Part shown: in pieces, positions 1 to 7,105 of the stretch
Layout: each line of letters opens with the position of its first letter
Position numbering within the stretch: the first letter of the stretch is position 1
NCBI GenBank assembly: GCA_028870615.1
Contig: JAGWPH010000068.1
Span: 1-18,856, forward strand
Length of the DNA: 18,856 nt
Origin: Betaproteobacteria bacterium
Lineage (GTDB): Bacteria > Pseudomonadota > Gammaproteobacteria > Burkholderiales > Ferrovaceae
Direction: 5' to 3'
Program-made: the position numbers and the translations under genes
Notes under the pieces: generated by a model
Seen by the model: the letters and a program-made list of their open reading frames with translations, nothing else
Databases searched by the model: none
Told to the model about the DNA's origin: nothing

Positions 1-273
1 CATGCCCTGGGTGCCCATGGAAATGCCGTCGGAAACCGTGATGGTGCCAAACGTCTGCGGCATGGCGCCTGCCGCGCGCAGCGCCACTTCGGCGCGCGCG
101 GACAGCTCGCCCAGCCCGGCATTGCAGGGCGTGATGGTGCTGTGCCCGTTGGCAATGCCCACAATGGGCTTGTTGAAGTCCCCATCCCCAAAGCCCACGG
201 CCCGCAGCATGGCCCGGTTGGGGGAGCGTTGAACACCTTCGGTAATGATCCGGCTTCGGCGATTGTCTGCCAT
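1..273 (-). CDS. ilvD: Dihydroxy-acid dehydratase, N-terminal part (gene runs off the left edge)
   Basis: The first 91 codons are visible and read from an ATG at 273-271. The protein begins [20 protein letters not shown] and continues through the stretches [20 protein letters not shown] and [13 protein letters not shown], which are typical of the IlvD/Edd family. The cysteine in the TPCNAGL segment is a conserved iron-sulfur ligand of that family. IlvD dehydrates 2,3-dihydroxy-3-methylbutanoate and its isoleucine-pathway analogue to the 2-oxo acids, in the cytoplasm, for valine, leucine and isoleucine synthesis. An AGGAG Shine-Dalgarno (complement of 281-285) lies 7 bases before the start. 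The gene is divergent from lgt, an arrangement I recall from other betaproteobacteria. The C-terminal roughly 80% lies outside the window, so integrity cannot be judged. Confidence 0.95.
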   Translation of the reverse strand, partial: MADNRRSRIITEGVQRSPNRAMLRAVGFGDGDFNKPIVGIANGHSTITPCNAGLGELSARAEVALRAAGAMPQTFGTITVSDGISMGTQGM

Positions 274-300
274 GAAAAATCTCCTGCAACTTGGGGTCGG

Positions 301-306
301 TATAAT
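301..306 (+). promoter_or_regulatory. Probable -10 box of lgt (TATAAT)
   Basis: A perfect TATAAT lies 29 bases before the lgt ATG, in the 62-base gap between the divergent ilvD and lgt starts. No good -35 is seen at 17 bases' spacing. The context CGGTATAATC recurs upstream of dusB. Confidence 0.5.
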
Positions 307-335
307 CCACCATTTTATCCCAAGGCGGCGTTCCC

Positions 336-1160
336 ATGCTGATTCATCCCGACTTCGATCCGGTGGCCATTCATCTGGGCCCGCTTGCCGTACGCTGGTA
401 CGGCCTCATGTATCTCATCGGGTTTCTGGCCGGGGCCTGGGCGGCACGCTGGCGCATCCGGACGCAACCATGGCTTCACTGGACCGTGGAGCAGGCCGAC
501 AACTTTCTGACCTATGTGGTGCTGGGCGTCATCCTGGGCGGCCGCCTGGGGTATGTGCTGTTCTACAAACCGGACTATTACCTGGCGCACCCTTTCGACA
601 TCCTGGCGGTATGGCAGGGCGGGATGTCTTTTCATGGCGGATTTTTGGGCGTGATCCTGGGCGGTTGGCTGTTTGCCCGGCGCCATGGGCGACGCTGGCT
701 GGAAGTCACCGATTTCGTGGCTCCCCTGGTCACCTTCGGCCTGGGATTTGGCCGCATCGGCAATTTCATCAACGGCGAACTGCCCGGGCGGGTCACCACG
801 GTTTCCTGGGGGATGGTCTTCCCCCATGTGGATGCCTTGCCGCGCCATCCCTCGCAGTTGTATGAGGCCATCCTCGAAGGCCTGGTACTGGGCGCGATCC
901 TGCTGTGGTTCAGCCGCAAGCAACGCCCGATGGGGCAGATTTCCGCATTGTTCCTGTTGGGGTATGGCAGCTTTCGTTTTCTGGTGGAATTCACCCGCGA
1001 GCCGGACGACTTTCTCGGCCTGTTGAGTCTGGGCCTCAGTATGGGACAGTGGCTCAGTCTGCCCATGATCCTGTTCGGGGTGATCTTGTGGAGATGGTCT
1101 AAAAAATCGGCTATCATGTGCGGTGAAAATGGAGGAGGCAAAGCCCCAAGGCGAAAATAG
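336..1160 (+). CDS. lgt: Phosphatidylglycerol--prolipoprotein diacylglyceryl transferase
   Basis: Lgt is an inner-membrane enzyme that moves diacylglycerol from phosphatidylglycerol to the lipobox cysteine of prolipoproteins, the first step of lipoprotein maturation. The 274-residue protein has several hydrophobic segments and the Lgt signature [10 protein letters not shown] at residues 139-148. It also has the conserved SFHGG (H100), R140 and the [12 protein letters not shown] region (R214, E218, R221), which align with the essential His103, Arg143 and Arg239 of the E. coli enzyme. The start is supported by a weak AAGG 10 bases upstream and by the usual N-terminus. The last roughly 18 residues ([13 protein letters not shown]...) look non-homologous. 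The stop codon TAG at 1158-1160 lies inside a REP-like hairpin, so the tail may be a product of repeat insertion. One substrate candidate, the lipoprotein at 1589-2737, is encoded nearby. Confidence 0.95.
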   Translation: MLIHPDFDPVAIHLGPLAVRWYGLMYLIGFLAGAWAARWRIRTQPWLHWTVEQADNFLTYVVLGVILGGRLGYVLFYKPDYYLAHPFDILAVWQGGMSFHGGFLGVILGGWLFARRHGRRWLEVTDFVAPLVTFGLGFGRIGNFINGELPGRVTTVSWGMVFPHVDALPRHPSQLYEAILEGLVLGAILLWFSRKQRPMGQISALFLLGYGSFRFLVEFTREPDDFLGLLSLGLSMGQWLSLPMILFGVILWRWSKKSAIMCGENGGGKAPRRK

Positions 1161-1235
1161 GGGACAGTCCTCGTTTTCGTTTCAGGAGACGGCAACAACA
1201 AATGTGAAGAAAAATGGGGTCTGTCCCCCATTCTC
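1152..1235. repeat. REP-like pair of hairpins (BIME-like unit) between lgt and the cytochrome gene
   Basis: Two related imperfect palindromes lie 30 bases apart. The first, 1152-1179, has arms CGAAAA and TTTTCG around GGGGACAGTCC. The second, 1209-1235, has ATGGGG (1214-1219) pairing with CCCCAT (1226-1231) around TCTGTC. Their cores, GGGGACAGTCC and GGGGTCTGTCCCC, are versions of one another on opposite strands. This is the look of REP/BIME elements that are mobilised by REP-associated tyrosine transposases (RAYT, IS200-like). No transposase gene is present in the window. The assignment is by resemblance only; genome-wide copy number would settle it. Confidence 0.55.
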
Positions 1236-1267
1236 GTCACCCCTCTATACATTTGGAGAATTTGCTC

Positions 1268-1582
1268 ATGAAATCGCTGAAAGTTGTACTGTTTGCTGCT
1301 GGCCTGCTGACCTTGGGAAACGCACTGGCAGAGGACGCCGGCCTTGCACTGGCCAAAAAGAACGGCTGCCTTGCTTGCCATGCTGAAGACAAGAAAGTGG
1401 TTGGCCCCTCCTACAAGGATGTCGCCGCCAAATACAAGGGCCAGGCCGACGCTGAAGCCAAACTGGTGACCAAGGTCAAGAACGGGGGAGGTGGCGTTTG
1501 GGGCGCAATGCCGATGCCGGCCAATCCAAAGATCGCTGATGCCGATCTGCATACCCTGGTCAAATGGGTGTTGTCCCACTAG
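1268..1582 (+). CDS. Small periplasmic class I cytochrome c (c551/c552-like)
   Basis: This encodes a 104-residue precursor. A Sec signal peptide (MKSLKVVLFAAGLLTLGNALA) probably ends before E22. The heme-binding CLACH motif follows at residues 34-38. Near the C-terminus, VWGAMPMPAN places the axial methionine at M83, as in the IPMPPN loop of Pseudomonas cytochrome c551, and the protein ends KWVLSH. It should carry single electrons in the periplasm between respiratory complexes; the partner is not shown here. I chose the ATG at 1268 over the in-frame one at 1214. It has GGAG 9 bases upstream and begins directly with the signal peptide, whereas the longer form would translate part of the REP-like repeat. 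A hairpin starts 5 bases after the stop and may separate it from the next gene. Confidence 0.93.
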   Translation: MKSLKVVLFAAGLLTLGNALAEDAGLALAKKNGCLACHAEDKKVVGPSYKDVAAKYKGQADAEAKLVTKVKNGGGGVWGAMPMPANPKIADADLHTLVKWVLSH

Positions 1583-1587
1583 GCCCC

Positions 1588-1616
1588 CATGCGCCTCCAT
1601 CTGAAAGAGGCGCATG
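1588..1616 (+). promoter_or_regulatory. Perfect 10-bp inverted repeat covering the start codon of the substrate-binding protein gene
   Basis: CATGCGCCTC (1588-1597) and GAGGCGCATG (1607-1616) are exact reverse complements around a 9-base loop. The ATG of the following gene (1589-1591) lies inside the 5' arm. No T-tract follows, so it is not a standard intrinsic terminator. It could stabilise the 3' end of the cytochrome message or mask the start codon. The structure is seen directly; the role is inferred. Confidence 0.6.
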
Positions 1617-2737
1617 CCTCACTGCTGGTCGCAGCGCTGGTTCTGGCAGGATGCGGCAAAGCGCCGCCTCCTGCTGCCGGCAGTGACACCCTCATCATCC
1701 GGATTGGATCGGTGGCCCCATTAACCGGGCCCCAGTCCCATCTGGGACGGGACAATGAAAATGGCGCACGGCTCGCCATCGCAGACGCCAACACCCAGAA
1801 CATTGTCATCGGCGGCAAGAAGGCCCACTTTGAACTGGTAGGCGAAGACGATGCCGCGGATCCCAAAACCGGCACCATCGTGGCCCAGAAATTAGTGGAT
1901 GCCAAAGTCAATGGCGTGGTGGGCCACCTCAATTCCGGCACCACCATCCCGGCCTCCAAAATCTATTCCGATGCCGGCGTGGTGCAGATCTCCCCTTCGG
2001 CCACCAATCCCAAATACACCCACCAGGGCTTCAGGACAGCGTATCGCGTCATGGCCAACGATGAACAGCAAGGCCGGGTACTGGGACAATTCACCACGGG
2101 CACACTGAAGGCCCAGACCGTGGCCGTCATTGACGATGCCACGGCCTATGGCCAGGGGCTCGCCGACGAATTTGAAAAAGCGGTGGCGGCCGGTGGCGGC
2201 AAAGTGGTTGCCCGTGAGCATACCGACGACCACGGCACGGATTTTTCAGCCATCCTCACGCGCATCAAATCCAAAAAACCAGACCTGATTTTTTACGGTG
2301 GCATGGATGCCCAGAGCGGCCCCATGGCCAAACAGATCAAGACACTCAAAATCACTTCCGCTTTCCTGACCGGCGATGGGGGGTGCTCCCACGAATTTGC
2401 CCAGTTGGCGGGAGATGCCGCCGAGGGGGTGTATTGCAGCCTGCCCGGCGTGCCTCTGGAAAAAATGCCGAAGGGTGCCGATTTCCAGAAACGCTTTAAC
2501 GCCCAGTACGGCGATATCCAGGACTACGCTCCTTACAGCTATGATGCAGTGGGCGTCATGATCGCCGCCATGAAGGCAGCGGATTCTGCCGACCCGGCCA
2601 AATATCAGCCTGCGTTGGCCAGCATCGATTATCCGGGGGTCACGGCCAACATCCGGTTTGACGAACACGGGGATCTCAAGGGCGGGCAGGTGACGCTCTA
2701 CCAATGGCGGGCGGGGGTCAAGACGCCGGTGCAGTGA
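1589..2737 (+). CDS. Branched-chain amino acid-type ABC transporter substrate-binding lipoprotein (LivJ/LivK family)
   Basis: The 382-residue protein has a short charged N-terminus, a hydrophobic stretch and the lipobox LAGC at residues 19-22. It should therefore be an inner-membrane-anchored periplasmic lipoprotein processed by Lgt. The mature part is a type I periplasmic binding fold: IRIGSVAPLTGPQSHLGRDN near the start, IVAQKLVDAKVNGVVG, ISPSATNP, VAVIDDATAYGQG, then YAPYSYDAVGVMIAAMKAA. It would capture branched-chain or other amino acids for LivHMGF, encoded convergently next door. Ligand specificity cannot be read from the sequence. I kept the ATG at 1589 because later alternatives would lose the positively charged signal-peptide start. 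There is no clear Shine-Dalgarno and the ATG lies in a hairpin. It follows the cytochrome stop by only 6 bases and ends 9 bases from the livF stop. Confidence 0.9.
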   Translation: MRLHLKEAHASLLVAALVLAGCGKAPPPAAGSDTLIIRIGSVAPLTGPQSHLGRDNENGARLAIADANTQNIVIGGKKAHFELVGEDDAADPKTGTIVAQKLVDAKVNGVVGHLNSGTTIPASKIYSDAGVVQISPSATNPKYTHQGFRTAYRVMANDEQQGRVLGQFTTGTLKAQTVAVIDDATAYGQGLADEFEKAVAAGGGKVVAREHTDDHGTDFSAILTRIKSKKPDLIFYGGMDAQSGPMAKQIKTLKITSAFLTGDGGCSHEFAQLAGDAAEGVYCSLPGVPLEKMPKGADFQKRFNAQYGDIQDYAPYSYDAVGVMIAAMKAADSADPAKYQPALASIDYPGVTANIRFDEHGDLKGGQVTLYQWRAGVKTPVQ

Positions 2738-2746
2738 GGTCTGACC

Positions 2747-3457
2747 CTATCCCAGATAAGCCGACCGCACCAGCGGATTGTCAAGGCAGCGGGCGGCACT
2801 GTCCGTCAGCACGATGCGCCCCGACTCCATTACGTAAGCGCGATCGCAAATCTCCAGCGCCAGGCGGGCATTCTGTTCCACCAGCAGCAACGTGACACCC
2901 GCTTCGGCAATGTTGCGGATCACTTCAAAAATCCTTTCCACCATCAGCGGCGCCAGCCCCATGCTGGGCTCGTCCAGCATCAACAGGCGCGGTGCAGCCA
3001 TCAAGGCCCGCCCAATCGCCAGCATCTGCTGTTCGCCCCCGGAGAGCGTGCCGGCAGCCTGGTGGCGACGCTCATGCAAGCGTGTAAACAGTCCATAAAC
3101 GCGCTCCAGTTCCTCATAAAGGCCCGTTGCGCCGTTGCGATGGTAAGCGCCCATCAACAGGTTTTCTTCGACGCTGAGGCGGCTGAATACGCCGCGTCCT
3201 TCGGGGACCAGGCTGAGGCCCCGCCCCACCCGCTGCCAGGCGGGCACCGTACGCAAATCAACGCCGTCATAGCGAATCGAGCCGGCGCTGGGCACCACCA
3301 GACCAGCCAGGGCCTTGAGGGTGCTGCTCTTGCCGGCGCCATTGGCGCCGATCAGCGTGACCCGTTCACCCTGGCGCACTTCCAGGTCAAGGCCCGTCAC
3401 GGCTTCGATGCCGCCATAATGCACGCTCAACCCTTCAACCTGCAGCAGTGCCGTCAC
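2747..3457 (-). CDS. livF: Branched-chain amino acid-type ABC transporter ATP-binding protein LivF
   Basis: This 236-residue cytoplasmic ATPase is one of two that power LivHM-type import. The Walker A motif GANGAGKSS is at residues 37-45, the ABC signature LSGGEQQMLAIGRAL at 138-152, Walker B LLMLDEP at 158-164, and the H-loop region appears as LLLVEQN, the Gln variant usual in LivF. I chose the GTG at 3457-3455. It overlaps the livG stop as GTGA and gives the normal LivF start (TALLQVEGLSVHYGG). A longer reading frame from 3583 would run about 40 residues through livG in another frame. It is the last gene of the minus-strand operon, and its stop (TAG) lies 9 bases from the stop of the convergent binding-protein gene. 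I see no terminator between them. Confidence 0.95.
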   Translation of the reverse strand: MTALLQVEGLSVHYGGIEAVTGLDLEVRQGERVTLIGANGAGKSSTLKALAGLVVPSAGSIRYDGVDLRTVPAWQRVGRGLSLVPEGRGVFSRLSVEENLLMGAYHRNGATGLYEELERVYGLFTRLHERRHQAAGTLSGGEQQMLAIGRALMAAPRLLMLDEPSMGLAPLMVERIFEVIRNIAEAGVTLLLVEQNARLALEICDRAYVMESGRIVLTDSAARCLDNPLVRSAYLG

Positions 3458-4236
3458 GTCGCCCCCACGCCCAGGTAGGCTTCGATCACTTTGGGATCGT
3501 TCTGGACGGCCTGCGGTGTTCCCTCGGCAATGCATTCGCCATAATCCAGCACCGAAATCCGGTCGCACAACTGCATCACCCATTTGACATCGTGCTCGAT
3601 CAGCAACACCGCCGTGCCGTCGGTCCGGATGCGCCGGATAAGATCCCCCAGTCGCGCGCGCTCGGCAGCATTCATGCCGGCTGCAGGCTCGTCCAGCGCC
3701 AGCAACCGGGGGTCCGTCGCCAGGGCGCGCGCAATTTCCAGGCGCCGCTGATCCCCATAGGACAAAGTGTTGGCGATGCGCTCCCCCTGGGTGCCGATGC
3801 CCACATAGTCCAGTAATTCCCGTGCGCGCGTCAGGATGGTGTCTTCTTCATGGCGCGTGGCACCGGTTTGGAACAGGGCCCCCAGAACCCCCGCCCGGGT
3901 CCGCACATGACGTCCCACCATGACATTTTCCAGAACACTCATATTGGCAAACAGGCGGATGTTCTGAAACGTCCGCGCGATGCCACGGGCCGCCACCTCA
4001 TGCGGCTGTCCCATCGGCAGGGGTTGCCCCTCGAAAAGCAGCGTGCCTTCGTCGGGACGGTAGATGCCGGTCAGCACATTAAAGAATGTGGTTTTGCCGG
4101 CCCCGTTGGGGCCGATCAGTCCGGTGATGGTGTCCGGCTGAAGCGCTAGCGAAACGCCGTTCAGGGCACGCAATCCGCCAAAGCGTTTGCCGATGCCGGC
4201 GGCTTCCAGCAAAAATGAAGCCTGACCCCTAACCAT
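3454..4236 (-). CDS. livG: Branched-chain amino acid-type ABC transporter ATP-binding protein LivG
   Basis: This 260-residue ATPase pairs with LivF on the cytoplasmic face of the LivHM channel. Walker A GPNGAGKTT is at residues 42-50, the Q-loop region ARTFQNIRLF at 87-96, the signature LSYGDQRRLEIARAL at 158-172, Walker B LLALDEP at 178-184, and the switch histidine is in LLIEHD (H215). The LSYGDQRRLE form and the C-terminal ending (VIEAYLG) are typical of LivG. The ATG at 4236 overlaps the last 8 bases of livM, and the gene ends in a 4-base GTGA overlap with livF, so translation is probably coupled. The first residues (MVRGQASF) are unusual and are encoded by a stretch resembling a REP-like core (AGCCTGACCCCT on the plus strand). 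Confidence 0.95.
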   Translation of the reverse strand: MVRGQASFLLEAAGIGKRFGGLRALNGVSLALQPDTITGLIGPNGAGKTTFFNVLTGIYRPDEGTLLFEGQPLPMGQPHEVAARGIARTFQNIRLFANMSVLENVMVGRHVRTRAGVLGALFQTGATRHEEDTILTRARELLDYVGIGTQGERIANTLSYGDQRRLEIARALATDPRLLALDEPAAGMNAAERARLGDLIRRIRTDGTAVLLIEHDVKWVMQLCDRISVLDYGECIAEGTPQAVQNDPKVIEAYLGVGAT

Positions 4237-5269
4237 GCAATTCGCGCTGGCGCGCCCGCGCCGGCAACAACCCTTCCGGGCGCAGCAGCATCATCAGCAC
4301 CAGGGCCAGGCCAAACAGCAACAGGCGCAGATTGGAGGGGTCCACCCAGACCCGTCCGAGCAGGTCCTGCTGCAGGCCCCCTGCTGCACGCAACGCTTCG
4401 GGCAATACGGACAGGAGCACGGCACCCAGCACCACGCCGGCAATGTTGCCCATTCCACCCAACACCACCATGCACAGGATCATCACCGACTCCTGCAGGG
4501 TAAAACTCTCCGGACTGACGAACCCCTGAAACCCTGCAAACAGCCCGCCGGACAATCCGCCAAAACTGGCACCCATGGCAAAGGCCAACAATTTGAGATT
4601 GCGCGTGTGCAATCCCATGCTGGCAGCAGCGACCTCATCCTCGCGGATTGCTGCCCAGGCCCGACCGATGCGCGAATGTTCGAGGCGGCGCGAGAGCACG
4701 ATAGCCAGCAGCACACCCACCAGAAACAGAAAATAAATATTCACTACGATGGGGATCTCGAGTCCGCCCAGATGATGCACCTGCCCCAGCGACCAGGGAC
4801 CGATGCGCAAGGGATCGATCAGGCTGACTCCCTGGGGTCCATTGGTGATGTTGACGGGCGTATTGAGGTTGTTGAGAAAAATGCGGATGATCTCGCCAAA
4901 CCCCAGCGTGACAATGGCCAGATAATCCCCGCGCAACCCCAGCGTAGGGGTTCCCAGCAATACACCGAAACTGGCTGCCAGCAAGGCTCCTGCGGGCAAC
5001 AGCGCCCACAGCGGCCAATGCAGATCGAAGTGCGGTGAGGCCAGCAGCGCATAGCAATACGCCCCCACCGCAAAAAATGCCACATAACCCAGGTCCAGCA
5101 AACCGGCATAGCCCACCACAATGTTGAGCCCCAGCGCCAGCAATACATAGAGCAGCGCAAAATCGAGAATGCGTACCCAGCCATGCCCCAACGCGGCATC
5201 CGTGACAAAGGGCAACACCAGCAACAGCACGGCCGCCGCACCCAGCAACATCGATCGGGTGCGTGTCAT
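4229..5269 (-). CDS. livM: Branched-chain amino acid-type ABC transporter permease LivM
   Basis: This 346-residue polytopic inner-membrane permease would form half of the translocation path with LivH. Features are LLALGLNIVVGYAGLLDLGY followed by FFAVGAYCYALL, a hallmark of LivM. The cytoplasmic coupling segment ALREDE appears here as AIREDEVAAASMGLHTRNLK, and GGLSGGLFAGFQGFVSPESF and VLGGMGNIAGVVLGA follow. The protein ends with an MLLRPEGLLPARAR tail. I chose the ATG at 5269, which lies 4 bases after the livH stop and starts MTRTRSMLLGAA. A longer frame from 5311 would overlap livH and lacks homology. It overlaps livG by 8 bases. Confidence 0.94.
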   Translation of the reverse strand: MTRTRSMLLGAAAVLLLVLPFVTDAALGHGWVRILDFALLYVLLALGLNIVVGYAGLLDLGYVAFFAVGAYCYALLASPHFDLHWPLWALLPAGALLAASFGVLLGTPTLGLRGDYLAIVTLGFGEIIRIFLNNLNTPVNITNGPQGVSLIDPLRIGPWSLGQVHHLGGLEIPIVVNIYFLFLVGVLLAIVLSRRLEHSRIGRAWAAIREDEVAAASMGLHTRNLKLLAFAMGASFGGLSGGLFAGFQGFVSPESFTLQESVMILCMVVLGGMGNIAGVVLGAVLLSVLPEALRAAGGLQQDLLGRVWVDPSNLRLLLFGLALVLMMLLRPEGLLPARARQRELHG

Positions 5270-5273
5270 GGGA

Positions 5274-6197
5274 TCACACTTTCTCGCGCGCACGACTGCC
5301 CAGCAGTCCATTGGGATGGAACACCAACACGCCGATCAGCACCATGAAGGCAAACACATCCTTATAGTTGCTGCCGAAGAAGTCGCCTGTGAGGTCCCCG
5401 ATGTACCCTGCTCCCAGGGCTTCCACCACGCCCAGCAGGAGCCCGCCCAACATGGCTCCGGCAAGGTTGCCGATGCCCCCCAGCACGGCGGCGGTGAAAG
5501 CCTTGAGCCCCAGCATGAAGCCCATGGTGTAATTGCCCACCCCGTAATAGGCCGCCACCATCACTCCGGCCACTGCAGCAAGCCCCGAGCCGATCACGAA
5601 AGTCCAGGCGATGATGCGGTCGGTATTCACGCCCATCAGTTGCGCCACGGCAGGATTCTGCGCCGTCGCACGCATGGCGCGCCCCAACGCGGTTTTCTGC
5701 ACCAGCACCAGCAAGCCGGCCATGATCAGCGCGGCCAGAACAATGATGGCGCCCTGAATGGCGGTGATGATGACGCCTCCCCAGACAACACTGACGGGCG
5801 GCAGCACTGCGGGAAATGACAAATAACCGCGACCCCAGATCAGCGCGGCGACCTGTTGCAACACGATGGACAGGCCGATGGCCGTGATCAGCGGCGCCAG
5901 TTTGGGAGCACGGCGCAAGGGGCGATAGGCCACCCGCTCGATGGCGAGCCCCAGCGTCATGCACACCACCATGGCTGCCAGAACCGCCACCAGCACCGCC
6001 AACGGCGCCGGCCAACCCCATCCGGTCAATCCCTGGATGACCGTGAGCGCGACCAGGGCTCCCACCATCAACACTTCGCCGTGGGCAAAATTGATGAGCT
6101 CCAGGATGCCGTACACCATGGTGTACCCCAGGGCCACCAAGGCGTAGATGCTTCCCAGAGTGATGCCATTGATCAGCTGCTGCAGAAAGGTGTCCAT
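5274..6197 (-). CDS. livH: Branched-chain amino acid-type ABC transporter permease LivH
   Basis: This 307-residue inner-membrane permease starts [20 protein letters not shown] and has the family-typical LGYTMVYGILELINFAHGEV near the N-terminus. It also has GRAMRATAQNPAVAQLMGVN, the cytoplasmic loop that contacts the ATPases, and AVLGGIGNLAGAMLGG near the C-terminus. It ends FHPNGLLGSR, as LivH proteins do. The ATG at 6197 shares its A with the hemF stop (TGATG). The GTG one codon upstream is also possible, but the ATG is the simpler choice. The tie to hemF means the transporter is co-transcribed with a heme gene. Four bases separate it from livM. Confidence 0.94.
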   Translation of the reverse strand: MDTFLQQLINGITLGSIYALVALGYTMVYGILELINFAHGEVLMVGALVALTVIQGLTGWGWPAPLAVLVAVLAAMVVCMTLGLAIERVAYRPLRRAPKLAPLITAIGLSIVLQQVAALIWGRGYLSFPAVLPPVSVVWGGVIITAIQGAIIVLAALIMAGLLVLVQKTALGRAMRATAQNPAVAQLMGVNTDRIIAWTFVIGSGLAAVAGVMVAAYYGVGNYTMGFMLGLKAFTAAVLGGIGNLAGAMLGGLLLGVVEALGAGYIGDLTGDFFGSNYKDVFAFMVLIGVLVFHPNGLLGSRAREKV

Positions 6198-7093
6198 CAC
6201 ACCCAGTCGCGTCCGTTGATAAACTCCTTGAGCAGCACGTCTTCCCGGCTACCGGGTTGGGGATGCCAGTCATAACGCCAGCGCACGATGGGCGGCAGGG
6301 ACATCAGGATGGATTCAGTGCGCCCGCCGGACTGCAGTCCAAACAAGGTGCCGCGGTCATAGACCAGATTGAATTCCACATAGCGGCCGCGCCGGTACGC
6401 CTGGAAGTCCCGTTCGCGCTCGCCGTAAGGCAAGCCGCGCCGGCGCTCCATCAGGGGCAGATAGGCCGGAAGAAAATGGTCGCCCACGCTTTGCCACAGG
6501 GCCTCGGCCTGAGGCCAGGGCAAGGCGTTGAAATCATCGAAAAAAATTCCGCCGACGCCGCGCGGTTCCTGGCGATGTTTGAGATAAAAATATTCATCGC
6601 ACCACTTCTTGAAACGCGGATAGTAATCGACACCGAAGGGATCGAGCGCCTTCTTGCAGGTACGATGAAAATGTTCGGCATCTTCCACAAAGCCGTAGTA
6701 GGGCGTGAGGTCCATCCCGCCGCCAAACCACCAGACGGGCGCGTGGTGCTCGTCAAAGGCCGTAAAGCAGCGCACGTTCATGTGGACCGTGGGCGCGTAG
6801 GGATTGCGTGGGTGCAGCACCAGCGACACGCCCAGGGCCTCGAAGTGACGCCCTGCCAGTTCCGGACGATGTGCCGTGGCGGAGGGCGGCAACCCGCGGC
6901 CCATGACATGCGAAAAATTGACCCCGCCGCGCTCGAACAGATTCCCTTCTTCCACCAGGGCGCTGATGCCTCCGCCCCCCTCGGAACGCTCCCAGGTGTC
7001 ACGCCGGAACGTCTTGCCATCCAGGGCTTCGAGGGCCGTGACAATGCGCTGTTGAAGATCGAGCAGATAGGACCTGATATTGGCGGTATTCAT
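6197..7093 (-). CDS. hemF: Oxygen-dependent coproporphyrinogen III oxidase
   Basis: HemF oxidatively decarboxylates coproporphyrinogen III to protoporphyrinogen IX with O2, in the cytoplasm, on the way to heme. The 298-residue length is normal. The signature [14 protein letters not shown] is at residues 121-134, followed by [20 protein letters not shown] at 162-181. Histidines H94, H104, H143 and H173 match the four conserved histidines of the E. coli enzyme. [20 protein letters not shown] and [11 protein letters not shown] lie in the C-terminal third. A GAGGG Shine-Dalgarno sits 3 bases before the ATG. The gene begins 12 bases after the IorA-like gene and its stop overlaps the livH start. 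In many betaproteobacteria I recall hemF just after purD; here purD is about 6 kb away on the other strand. Confidence 0.97.
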   Translation of the reverse strand: MNTANIRSYLLDLQQRIVTALEALDGKTFRRDTWERSEGGGGISALVEEGNLFERGGVNFSHVMGRGLPPSATAHRPELAGRHFEALGVSLVLHPRNPYAPTVHMNVRCFTAFDEHHAPVWWFGGGMDLTPYYGFVEDAEHFHRTCKKALDPFGVDYYPRFKKWCDEYFYLKHRQEPRGVGGIFFDDFNALPWPQAEALWQSVGDHFLPAYLPLMERRRGLPYGERERDFQAYRRGRYVEFNLVYDRGTLFGLQSGGRTESILMSLPPIVRWRYDWHPQPGSREDVLLKEFINGRDWV

Positions 7094-7105
7094 GAACCCT
7101 CAAAC

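Noticed and set aside
1214..1267. An 18-residue N-terminal extension of the cytochrome c from the ATG at 1214
   Set aside because: It would translate part of the REP-like repeat and bury the signal peptide; the ATG at 1268 has a Shine-Dalgarno and begins directly with the signal peptide.
3458..3583. A longer LivF starting at 3583
   Set aside because: The extra 42 residues are the livG coding region read in another frame; the GTG at 3457 in the GTGA overlap gives the normal LivF start.
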